Source of the DNA: DATCMH01 sp036563505 | Lineage (GTDB): Bacteria; Pseudomonadota; Alphaproteobacteria; Rhizobiales; Beijerinckiaceae | Direction: 5' to 3' | Assembly: GCA_036563505.1 (NCBI GenBank) | Contig: DATCMH010000016.1 | Span: 186,001 to 250,000 of the forward strand | Length of the DNA stretch: 64,000 nucleotides | Shown here: piece after piece, positions 48,989 to 56,989 of the stretch | Layout of the letters: every line of letters begins with the position of its first letter | How positions within the stretch are numbered: position 1 is the first letter of the stretch | The notes under the pieces: model-generated | Database searches by the model: none | Told to the model about the DNA's origin: nothing | Seen by the model: the letters and a program-made list of their open reading frames with translations, nothing else | Position numbers and translations under genes: made by a program

Positions 48989-49494
48989 GGGAGGACGAAG
49001 GCACGGCCGCCTCGACCGAGGGCCGCGCCGTCGCGCCGGCCTCGTCGTCCGGCTTGAGCGGCATCGTCATCGGCGCGTTCGAGCCGGAGGAGGCCGAGGC
49101 CTGCGCGGGGGTGTTCGAGCGAGCCTGGAACGCGGGCCACCCTTACGCGCCTCGCGTGATCGGCCGGCCTGAGTTCCTCGTCGCGATGCGCGACCGCAGC
49201 GTCGCCGTGGCCCGGTCCGAGGGCGGGCCGATCGTCGGTTTCACGGGGGTTCACCGGCGCGGTCGGTTCATCCACCATCTGTACGTCGACCCATCATGGT
49301 CCGGCCGGGGCATCGGCCGCGCGCTGCTCGCGCATGCCCTCGCTCTCGCGGGAGGGCACGCCACGCTCAAATGTCAGGTCAGGAACCAGCGTGCGCTGCG
49401 CTTCTACGAGCGCGCGGGCTGGGTGCCGATGGAGCAGGGCAGCGCCGAGGGGGAAGTCTGGATTCGGCTGCGCAGCCCGGCGCCGAGCCCGTGA
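48985..49494 (+). CDS. GNAT family N-acetyltransferase
   Basis: The 169-residue protein begins inside the nagB stop (ATGA). After a low-complexity 22-residue start it has a GNAT core: IVIGAFEPEEAEACAGVFERAW, IVGFTGVHRRGRFIHHLYVDPSWSGRGIGRALLAHAL (acetyl-CoA loop R-G-I-G-R-A) and CQVRNQRALRFYERAGWVPMEQG. Translational coupling with nagB suggests an amino-sugar or related amine substrate; this is inference. A start at a later codon near GLSGIVIGAF is possible. Confidence 0.85.
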   Translation: MREDEGTAASTEGRAVAPASSSGLSGIVIGAFEPEEAEACAGVFERAWNAGHPYAPRVIGRPEFLVAMRDRSVAVARSEGGPIVGFTGVHRRGRFIHHLYVDPSWSGRGIGRALLAHALALAGGHATLKCQVRNQRALRFYERAGWVPMEQGSAEGEVWIRLRSPAPSP

Positions 49495-49552
49495 GATCGG
49501 GCACGATCGAGGGGCTCGCGTGCGGCGCGCCCGTCCGGTCGGGTCAAGGGCT

Positions 49553-50404
49553 TCACGCCCGCTTGTAGCGCTGCTGCACCAGCAGATTGGCGATGGCGGT
49601 GAGCACCAGGGTCGTCGCCATCAGCACGAAGGCCACCGCGGCGCCGAACGGCCAATTGTTCTGCTGCACGAACTGCCCGAACACGAGGGGTCCCATCATC
49701 TGGAACCGCGGCCCGCCGAGCAGCACGGGCGTCGCATAGGCGTTCATCGCCAGGATGAAGGTGAGAATCGTGCCGGCGAGCACGCCGGGCATGGCAAGCG
49801 GCAGGAGCACGCGGCGCGTCATGGCGACGGGCCCGGCGCCGAGATTGTAGGCGGCCTCCTCCACGGAGCGGTCGATGCCTTCGATGACGCTCTGGAGGGT
49901 GAGCACCATGAAGGGCAGGTTCACCGCCGCGATGCCGATGATGACGGCGAGCTCCGTATACATCAGCTCGAGGGGCGCCGCCGTCAGTCCGGCCCCCATC
50001 AACGAGGCGTTGACGAGGCCGCGGCTGCCGAAGGCGACCATCCAGCCCGCCGCGCGCACCGCGTTGCCGACGAAGAGCGGCAGCACCACGGCCATGATGA
50101 GGAGGTTCTTCCAGCGCGTGCGGGTGCGCGCAAGCACGTAGGCCAGGGGCAGCCCCATCACGAGGCAGATCAGCGTCGTGACGAGCGCGACGCGCAAGGT
50201 CCGCACGAGCACGGCGGCGTAATAGGGATCGGAGGCGAACTTGAGGTAGTTCTCGATCGTGAGCCCGTCGACCATGAACTGGCCCGGCACGAAGCGGTTC
50301 AGGCTGTAGCGGAACAGGATCAGGGCCGGGATCAGGACGCCGAGCACGACGAGCATCGTCGCCGGCCCGACGAGCCCGGCGGCGCCGAAGGCGGGGCGGT
50401 TCAT
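49553..50404 (-). CDS. ABC transporter permease, PotB type
   Basis: The 283-residue inner-membrane protein has six helices and the permease-ATPase contact loop EAAYNLGAGPVAMTRRVLLPLAMPGVLAG (EAA motif), as in PotB-type spermidine/putrescine and related opine importers. It is the last gene of the operon amidohydrolase-permease-ATPase-binding protein-permease. A family A repeat lies between it and the binding-protein gene. Confidence 0.9.
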   Translation of the reverse strand: MNRPAFGAAGLVGPATMLVVLGVLIPALILFRYSLNRFVPGQFMVDGLTIENYLKFASDPYYAAVLVRTLRVALVTTLICLVMGLPLAYVLARTRTRWKNLLIMAVVLPLFVGNAVRAAGWMVAFGSRGLVNASLMGAGLTAAPLELMYTELAVIIGIAAVNLPFMVLTLQSVIEGIDRSVEEAAYNLGAGPVAMTRRVLLPLAMPGVLAGTILTFILAMNAYATPVLLGGPRFQMMGPLVFGQFVQQNNWPFGAAVAFVLMATTLVLTAIANLLVQQRYKRA

Positions 50405-50419
50405 CAGCCGATCTCGGCC

Positions 50420-50592
50420 ATCCCCTCCCCCCTTGCGGGGGAGGGCAGGGAGGGGGGTATGCCGGGGCAGGCGAAGACGGCATCGAAGGTGAGAATAAGC
50501 TTGGGCGCGCAGCCTTTGCCGGAAGCGTCACGCTCGACGCCCGGCCTACCCCCCTCCCCGGCCCTCCCCCGCAAGGGGGGAGGGGGCACATT
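50420..50592. repeat. Family A-like repeat inside the ABC transporter operon
   Basis: CCCTCCCCCCTTGCGGGGGAGGG at one end and CCCTCCCCCGCAAGGGGGGAGGG at the other enclose a spacer. Inside are GGGAGGGGGGTATGCCGGGGC and a mirrored counterpart (GCCCGGCCTACCCCCCTCCC). The structure is a 170-base nested inverted repeat within the operon, between the binding-protein and the second permease genes. Confidence 0.82.
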
Positions 50593-50612
50593 ACCGTTCG
50601 GCGCGACCGGCC

Positions 50613-51662
50613 TCACGCCTTGAAGACCTTGTCCCACCACTCCTTCAGGGCCTGGTCGTTCTTGGCGATGTAGCCGTAATCGAGGTCGAGGAGACGTTTC
50701 TGCTCCTCCTCGGTGAAGCCGATCCGCTTCTGGAGGTCGGACGCGATGGCGGCGTTCGTCACGGTGGGATTGTAGCCCATGTCGACGGCGAAGGCCTCCT
50801 GGGCGGGCTTCTCCAGCATGGCGTTGATGTAGGCGTAGGCGGCTTCCTTGTTCGGGGCGTTCTTGGCGATGGAAAACCCTGAGATGTAGAGCGGCACGCC
50901 CTCCGACGGCGCCACCGACTCCACAGGGATGCCGGCGTTCTGCCACTGCACGGCGCGGGCCTTCCACATCACGCCGATGCCGATCTCCTCGGACTTGAGC
51001 GCCTGGGCGAAGGCCTCGTTCGTCGGGTACACCCGGGCCCCGGCCTTCTTGGCGGCCATCAGAAGCTCCTTGCCCGGCTCGAAATTCGACACTGAGCCTC
51101 CGGCGGCAAGCGCCGCGGCGGCCATGACGTATTGGTACTGGATGTCGATGAAGCCGATCTTGTTGCCGTGCTTCGGGTCGAAGGCGTCCTTGAAGCTCGT
51201 CGGGGCCGGGGTGATCATCTTCGGGTTGTAGACAACCACTTTTCCTGAATAGATGTGCCCGATCCCGTAGGGGTACTTCATCTGCGGGATCAGGTTCTTG
51301 GCATTCGGGATCTTGCCGTAGTCGAGGGTCTCGGCGACGCCCGCCTCGTTCATCTCATACATGTTGGCGGCCGAGAGGCCCTGGATGTCGACGGTGCCGC
51401 GGGGCAGGCGGCGCTCCGCCACCATCTTGGCCCGGCGCGGCGCGTCGGAGGCCTGGTCCTGCACCACCTCGAAGCCCTTGGGCTTGAGGATCGGGTCCTC
51501 GACGTTCTTGGTCAGAAGCCGGGCGTAGTCGCCGCCCCAGGTGCCGACCACGACGCGCATCTGCTGCGCCGAAGCCTCTCCGCCGAGCCAGGGCAGGGCC
51601 GTCGTGGCGGCAAGGCCGGCGAGCAGCTCGCGGCGGGTGAGGGTGAAGCGATCCGTCGTCAT
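50613..51662 (-). CDS. ABC transporter periplasmic binding protein, PotD/PotF type
   Basis: The 349-residue protein has a Tat-like start (FTLTRRELLAGLAATTALP), then RVVVGTWGGDYARLLTKNVEDPILKPKGFEV. VDIQGLSAANMYEMNEAGV, PYGIGHIYSGKVVVYNP and IGVMWKARAVQWQNAGIPVE are also present. This is the fold of polyamine- and opine-type binding proteins (cluster with YdcS, PotD). The signal part has the twin Arg (TRRE). Ligand unknown; the operon context with an amidohydrolase suggests a nitrogen compound. Confidence 0.9.
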   Translation of the reverse strand: MTTDRFTLTRRELLAGLAATTALPWLGGEASAQQMRVVVGTWGGDYARLLTKNVEDPILKPKGFEVVQDQASDAPRRAKMVAERRLPRGTVDIQGLSAANMYEMNEAGVAETLDYGKIPNAKNLIPQMKYPYGIGHIYSGKVVVYNPKMITPAPTSFKDAFDPKHGNKIGFIDIQYQYVMAAAALAAGGSVSNFEPGKELLMAAKKAGARVYPTNEAFAQALKSEEIGIGVMWKARAVQWQNAGIPVESVAPSEGVPLYISGFSIAKNAPNKEAAYAYINAMLEKPAQEAFAVDMGYNPTVTNAAIASDLQKRIGFTEEEQKRLLDLDYGYIAKNDQALKEWWDKVFKA

Positions 51663-51709
51663 CCTGGTTCTCCTCTGGTCATGGTCGCCCGTTGGACCGG
51701 GCGCTCGGT

Positions 51710-52759
<1,050 letters not shown>

Positions 52760-52766
52760 CCGTCCG

Positions 52767-53741
52767 TCACACCACCTGGCTGATCTTCACGAAGCGGTTC
52801 GTCGCGAGCATCGCCGCGCCGATGAGCGCGATCTGGATGACCGAGACCGCGGCCACCGTCGGGTCGAGCTTCCACTCGAGGTATTGAAGCACGGCGATGG
52901 GCAGTGTGACCTTCCCCGGCCCGATGAGGAAGAGGGTCATTTCCAGGTTGCCGAAGGACATGACGAAGCCGAAGAGCGCCGCCGCGACGACGCCGGGGCG
53001 GATCGCGGGGAGCGTCACGCGCCGGAAGGTCGTCCAGGGTCCGGCGCCGAGGTTCTGGGCCGCCTCCTCCACGGTGCGGTCGAAGCCGGCAAGGCTCGCG
53101 GTCACGAGGCGCACGACCCAGGGAATCACCACGAGAACGTGGGCGGCGACGAGGCCCAGGGTGGAGCCGAGCAGCGGCCAGCCGGTGGCGATCTCCACCT
53201 CCATCTGCGCCACGTAGATGGAGGTGCCGAGCACCACGCCGGGTACGACGAGGGGCAGGAGGAGGAGCGTGTTCACGGCCCCGCGCCCGGCGAAGCGCCG
53301 GCGCGCCACGGCAAGGCTCGCGGGCACGCCGAGCAGCAGGCCGATCAGGGTCGCCCCCGCCGCGACCTGGAAGCTCAAGGCGAAGCCGCCGACGAAGTTG
53401 CGGTTCTTGAAAACCTCCCCGAACCACCGCGTGCTGTAGCCCTCCGGCGGGAAGGTCGGGATCTCCTGGCGAAAGAAGGCGAGCCAGGTGACGAGGATCA
53501 AGGGCAGGAGAATGAAGGCCAGCGCGAAGGCGGCAACGGCGTTCAGCGCGAGCCGGCCGAGGCGGGGACGGCGCCTTGGTCCGTCATTCCGGGGCCGCGC
53601 AACGGAGCCCGGAATCCATGATCGCGCGACGCTCTGCGGTCCGGTCGACCGCTCGCCCAGTCGTGGATTCCGGGCTCGCGCTTCGCGCGCCCCGGAATGA
53701 CGGTGATCTGCGACGGGCGTGACCGGCTGCCCCATGGTCAC
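52767..53741 (-). CDS. ABC transporter permease, PotC type, with repeat-derived N-terminal segment
   Basis: The 324-residue permease has six helices from about residue 65 and the EAA loop EEAAQNLGAGPWTTFRRVTLPAIRPGVVAA, as in PotC. After an initial MTMGQPVTPVADH, residues 14-54 (HSGAREARARNPRLGERSTG and on to RPRNDG) are a translated family B repeat. The GTG at 53741 overlaps the amidohydrolase stop; the ATG at 53735 is an alternative. A later start within the permease proper would need a non-ATG codon. Confidence 0.88.
   Translation of the reverse strand: MTMGQPVTPVADHRHSGAREARARNPRLGERSTGPQSVARSWIPGSVARPRNDGPRRRPRLGRLALNAVAAFALAFILLPLILVTWLAFFRQEIPTFPPEGYSTRWFGEVFKNRNFVGGFALSFQVAAGATLIGLLLGVPASLAVARRRFAGRGAVNTLLLLPLVVPGVVLGTSIYVAQMEVEIATGWPLLGSTLGLVAAHVLVVIPWVVRLVTASLAGFDRTVEEAAQNLGAGPWTTFRRVTLPAIRPGVVAAALFGFVMSFGNLEMTLFLIGPGKVTLPIAVLQYLEWKLDPTVAAVSVIQIALIGAAMLATNRFVKISQVV
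53583..53701. repeat. Family B repeat, copy 4, inside the PotC-type permease gene
   Basis: The element starts GTCATTCCGGGGCCGCGCAAC and ends GCGCCCCGGAATGAC. Inner CCCGGAATCCATGA and TCGTGGATTCCGGG arms are shared with the copies at 31232 and 32981. Unlike those, it is within a reading frame and has no stop in the permease frame. It encodes roughly 40 residues rich in Arg, Ser and Pro. Confidence 0.87.
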
Positions 53742-54982
53742 CCGTTCAGCCGGTTCTTGTGGAACTGCCCGCCCTTCACGATGGCCGCGAGGTGGCGGCC
53801 CTGCTCCTGGAACAGGGCGAAGTCGGCGAGCGGGTCGCCTTCGACCAGGATGAGGTCGGCGAAGGCGCCGGGCTGGATCGTGCCGATCTTGCCCTCCATG
53901 CGCATGATCTGCGCGCCGACCGTCGTCGCCGAGCGGATGATGTCAATGGGCTCCAGCACCTCGCGGCGGAGCAGGAATTCCCGGGCCTGCTCGCCCTGAA
54001 GCTGACCCAGGAGGTCGCTGCCGTAGCCCACGGGCACGCCGGCCCGCTTGCAGATCTCGAGCGAGCGCAGGCCCCCGTCGATGACGAGGTCGTTCTTCTG
54101 CAGCATGTCGGCGTTCATGCCGTACTCCGCCGCGCGCTCGCGCATGGCGTAGTAGGCGACGAGATTGGCGACCAGGAACATGCCCTTCTCCGCCATGACC
54201 TTGGCGGAGGCCTCGTCGATGAGGTTGCCGTGCTCGATGACGCGCACGCCGGCCGTCGCCGCCCGGGTGATGGCTTCGGGCGTGTAGGCGTGGGCGCAGG
54301 CGTAGCGGCCGAAGGCCACGGCCTCGTCCACGGCGGCCTTCGCCTCCTCGGGGGAGAACTGCAGGCTGTCGAGGGGGTCGTAGGGCGAGGCGACGCCGCC
54401 CGACATCATGATTTTCACGTGGTCGGCGCCCTGGCGCAGCTGCTCGCGGGCGCTCTTGCGCACCTCCGAGACGCCGTCCGACACGCACATGGAAAAGCTC
54501 ATGGCGTTGCAGCAATGGCAGCGCAGGCCGAGGCTGTAATCCGTGCGCCGCCGGGCGTCGCTGTGCCCGCCCGTCGGACCGATCGCCTGGCCGGCGATGA
54601 AAAGGCGGGGACCGGCGAGCGAACCCTGCTCGGCGGCGAGCTTGAGGCCCCAGTCGGCGCCGCCGGTGTCGCGCACGGTGGTAAAGCCGCGGTCGAGCAT
54701 GCCCTTCATGAGCACCGCCGCCCGGGCGGTGGCGAGCGTCAGGGGCACCGCCTCGAGCGAGCGGATGTTGACCTCGCTCAGCATGACGTGGACGTGGCTG
54801 TCGATGAGCCCCGGCATCAGGGTGCGCCCGCCGCAATCGACGACCGTCGCGCCGTCCGAGCGGATCGGCTTGTCCGCCACCTCGCGAATCGTGTCGCCCT
54901 CGATCAGCACCTCGTAGCCGTCGCGCAGCTCGCCGAAGGACGGTTCGAGGAGGCGCAGGTTGCGAAAGAGCAGAGGAGCCAT
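53738..54982 (-). CDS. Amidohydrolase family protein (prolidase/imidazolonepropionase-like)
   Basis: The 414-residue metal-dependent hydrolase has GLIDSHVHVMLSEVNIRSLEAVP (first metal pair H-x-H). A lysine or metal segment (ADHVKIMMSGGVASPYDPLDSLQFS), two His regions (ACAHAYTPEAI and VIEHGNLIDEASAK) and the Asp in VGYGSDLLG follow. The protein starts MAPLLFRNLRLLEPSFGELRDGYEVLIEG. It is the first gene of the transporter operon; the substrate is therefore likely the imported compound or a derivative, by inference. Confidence 0.9.
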   Translation of the reverse strand: MAPLLFRNLRLLEPSFGELRDGYEVLIEGDTIREVADKPIRSDGATVVDCGGRTLMPGLIDSHVHVMLSEVNIRSLEAVPLTLATARAAVLMKGMLDRGFTTVRDTGGADWGLKLAAEQGSLAGPRLFIAGQAIGPTGGHSDARRRTDYSLGLRCHCCNAMSFSMCVSDGVSEVRKSAREQLRQGADHVKIMMSGGVASPYDPLDSLQFSPEEAKAAVDEAVAFGRYACAHAYTPEAITRAATAGVRVIEHGNLIDEASAKVMAEKGMFLVANLVAYYAMRERAAEYGMNADMLQKNDLVIDGGLRSLEICKRAGVPVGYGSDLLGQLQGEQAREFLLRREVLEPIDIIRSATTVGAQIMRMEGKIGTIQPGAFADLILVEGDPLADFALFQEQGRHLAAIVKGGQFHKNRLNG

Positions 54983-55600
54983 CGGAGACCTTTCGCGGAG
55001 TGTCAGGACGCGGGCGACGCGCCGATCGGGGATGTCGGCCGCCTTGCTTCCCCGACCGGCGAAGCGCGCGAAGCCGCAAGACACGACATCGATGCAAGTT
55101 CGACGCCCGGATGCAAGCGCGGCGGCAATATCAGGGGTCGCCGCGTTCTGTTTCGTGGCCTTCACACCGCCCTCAGGAGCGAGACCCGGCCCGCACAGGC
55201 CATCGAGGGATCATGGGGCAGGTCCGAGGACGCGGAGCCGGCGTACGGGGCTTTTCACGTCCCTGTGCGCCAGGAGACCAAGCCTCAGCTGAACCAGCTT
55301 GATTGGATCCTGCCTGAGATCGGGCTCAGCCTCTGGCACAGCCAGCCCACAGTGATGCAGGTCACGGATCCAGCCCCGCGACCGTGCTTGTCTCCCGAGG
55401 CTCGACCACACGGTTCATCCGGCGAGCCAGGAGACGGATCATGGGCCTCGACGCCCGCCACATCGGACCCCGCTTCGTGCGCGGCCTGGGCTGCGAAAGC
55501 GTCGGCCAGCGTCACGCGACGTCTGATGGCGCCCAACAAGCGACAGCCGTCCCGTCCGTCGGACGTTGCAAATCCATGTCGTGCGGCCGGTTGGACGAAG
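54983..55600. other. Intergenic stretch, no gene recognised
   Basis: About 620 bases between the divergent amidohydrolase and the crp-type gene hold only small overlapping ORFs. An 84-codon minus-strand frame (55285-55539) and a plus-strand one (54960-55292) overlap without ribosome binding sites or family resemblance. Base composition is slightly less GC-rich than the genes around it, and codon use in these frames looks random. It may hold a decayed gene or long regulatory leader. Confidence 0.55.
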
Positions 55601-55605
55601 CAAAA

Positions 55606-55627
55606 ATTGTTTCAACTCTGAAACAAT
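55606..55627. promoter_or_regulatory. Perfect 9+4+9 palindrome upstream of the Crp-type gene
   Basis: ATTGTTTCA (55606-55614) and TGAAACAAT (55619-55627) are perfect reverse complements separated by ACTC. The site lies 155 bases ahead of the ATG in an AT-rich island, unlike the GC-rich intergenic repeats. Perfect arms of this length and spacing are typical of an operator for a dimeric regulator. The binding protein is unknown. Confidence 0.7.
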
Positions 55628-55650
55628 CATGAGACATCTCAGAAACACTC

Positions 55651-55673
55651 CTGATCTCGATCAAAGATTGATC
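55651..55673. promoter_or_regulatory. Crp/Fnr-type operator candidates upstream of the Crp-type gene
   Basis: CTGATCTCGATCAA (55651-55664) matches the FNR/FixK box TTGAT-N4-ATCAA in 9 of 10 positions. It overlaps a second palindrome, GATCAA-AGA-TTGATC (55659-55673). The TGATC-NN-GATCA core is shared with the palindrome at 60188-60201. It lies about 110-130 bases upstream of the regulator gene, a position suited to self-control. Confidence 0.6.
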
Positions 55674-55781
55674 TTAGACTTCAGGATTACTCATTGGATC
55701 GTTGGCGCGACATCCGTTATGCGACGGCCCGGATCTGATCCGTGCCGAAGCCGGACCCAGGACCTTGCTGTGAGGTGTCCG

Positions 55782-56465
55782 ATGACTGACCCGACCGCTC
55801 TCGCGCGCTCCCTCGCGGCCAATGCCTTCCTCGCCGGGCTCGGCTCCGAGGCCATCGGAGCACTGGCCACGCTGGGCGTCAGCCGCCGCCTGGCCGCGGA
55901 CGAGACGCTGTTTCGCAAGGGCGATGCCGGCGACGCGCTATACGCGGTGCGGCGGGGCCAGATCCGCATTGCGACCGGCACGGAGGCGGGAGGCAGCTTC
56001 ACCTTGAACATTCACGGTCCGGGCGACGTGTTCGGCGAGGTCGCCCTGCTCGACGGCCGCCCCCGGACCGCCGACGCGGTCGCCGCCGAAGTGACCGAGC
56101 TGTTCATGCTTCGGCGGCGCGATTTCCTGGCGCTTCTCGAGCGCCGTCCGGACCTCGCGATCAGGTTCACCGAACTCCTGTGCGAGCGGGTCCGTTGGAT
56201 GACGACCCGCATGGAAGAGACGGCGCTCATGCCGCTGCAGACCCGCCTGGCGCGCCGGCTGCTCGCCCTTGCCGAGGATTACGGCGCGGAGCTGACGGTG
56301 TCGCAGGAGGAGCTCGGGGTCTTCGTGGGCGCGAGCCGGGAGAGCGTGAATCGGCTCCTTCAGGCCTGGCGCCGTCAGGACCTGATCGCTCTGGGACGGG
56401 GCCGCGTGCGCCTGTTGGCCGCCGACCGCCTGGCGAGGCACGCCGAACTGGAGGACGCCGCATGA
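55782..56465 (+). CDS. Crp/Fnr-family transcriptional regulator, predicted cAMP-responsive
   Basis: The 227-residue protein has a cyclic-nucleotide-binding domain with GDVFGEVALLDGRPRTADAVA, giving Glu86, Arg95 and Thr96 at the cAMP phosphate/ribose contacts. The winged HTH reads LTVSQEELGVFVGASRESVNRLLQ, with Arg186, Glu187 and Arg191 in the spacing of E. coli CRP Arg180, Glu181 and Arg185. There is no N-terminal Cys cluster, so it is not an oxygen-sensing Fnr. The ATG at 55782 is chosen; an upstream start is low-complexity. It overlaps the FecR gene (ATGA). Confidence 0.9.
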   Translation: MTDPTALARSLAANAFLAGLGSEAIGALATLGVSRRLAADETLFRKGDAGDALYAVRRGQIRIATGTEAGGSFTLNIHGPGDVFGEVALLDGRPRTADAVAAEVTELFMLRRRDFLALLERRPDLAIRFTELLCERVRWMTTRMEETALMPLQTRLARRLLALAEDYGAELTVSQEELGVFVGASRESVNRLLQAWRRQDLIALGRGRVRLLAADRLARHAELEDAA

Positions 56466-56989
56466 GAACCGCCGCCCCATCCTCCGCGGCCTGGGCTGGG
56501 GCCGCGGCGCTCTGCTTCCACATTGGCACAGCGACGGCCCAGCCGAGCCCGCGCGGCTGCACGGCGGTCCCCAGGCCGAACCCGCCGGGCCAAACCCTCG
56601 TCTGCGCCGACGGGCTGACCGTCGCGACGGAGGCCGGCAGCGACGTTCGGCTCGTCGACCGCGATCGCGACGGCCGTCCCGAGAAGGCCGAACTCGTCGA
56701 CCGCGGCCTGCTCGTTGAAAGTCCCGCCGGGACGCCGAGGCCGTTCCAGATCCTCACGCCGCATGCCATCGCCTCGGTGCGCGGCACCATCTGGGCCGTG
56801 GACGTCTCCGCGGAGCGAACCTCCGTGTTCGTTCAGCGCGGCGCCGTCTCCGTGCGCCGCCAGCGCGGTCGGGGGGTGGTGCTGCGCGCCGGAGAAGGCG
56901 TCGACGTGAACGCGGCGGGCGGCGCGCTCGAGGTGAAGCGCTGGTCGCCCGAGCGGGCTTCCGCCCTGCTGGCGCGTTTCGGGCGATGA
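56462..56989 (+). CDS. FecR-domain protein, exported
   Basis: The 175-residue protein has a signal peptide (to ATAQ). A cysteine pair follows (RGCTAVPRPNPPGQTLVCADG), then a FecR-like domain with PFQILTPHAIASVRGTIWAVDVSAERTSVFVQRGAVSVRRQRG and VVLRAGEGVDVNAAGG. FecR domains are usually periplasmic; in anti-sigma systems they pass signals to the membrane. Here there is no sigma factor, and the gene is sandwiched by overlaps between crp and the CHASE2 cyclase. It could be the periplasmic sensor partner of the CHASE2 domain, which is inference. Confidence 0.85.
   Translation: MRTAAPSSAAWAGAAALCFHIGTATAQPSPRGCTAVPRPNPPGQTLVCADGLTVATEAGSDVRLVDRDRDGRPEKAELVDRGLLVESPAGTPRPFQILTPHAIASVRGTIWAVDVSAERTSVFVQRGAVSVRRQRGRGVVLRAGEGVDVNAAGGALEVKRWSPERASALLARFGR

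Noticed and set aside
55285..55539. Transposase or small protein remnant upstream of the crp-type gene
   Set aside because: No D-D-E or serine-recombinase motif, no inverted ends and no start signal; the translation does not resemble a known family.
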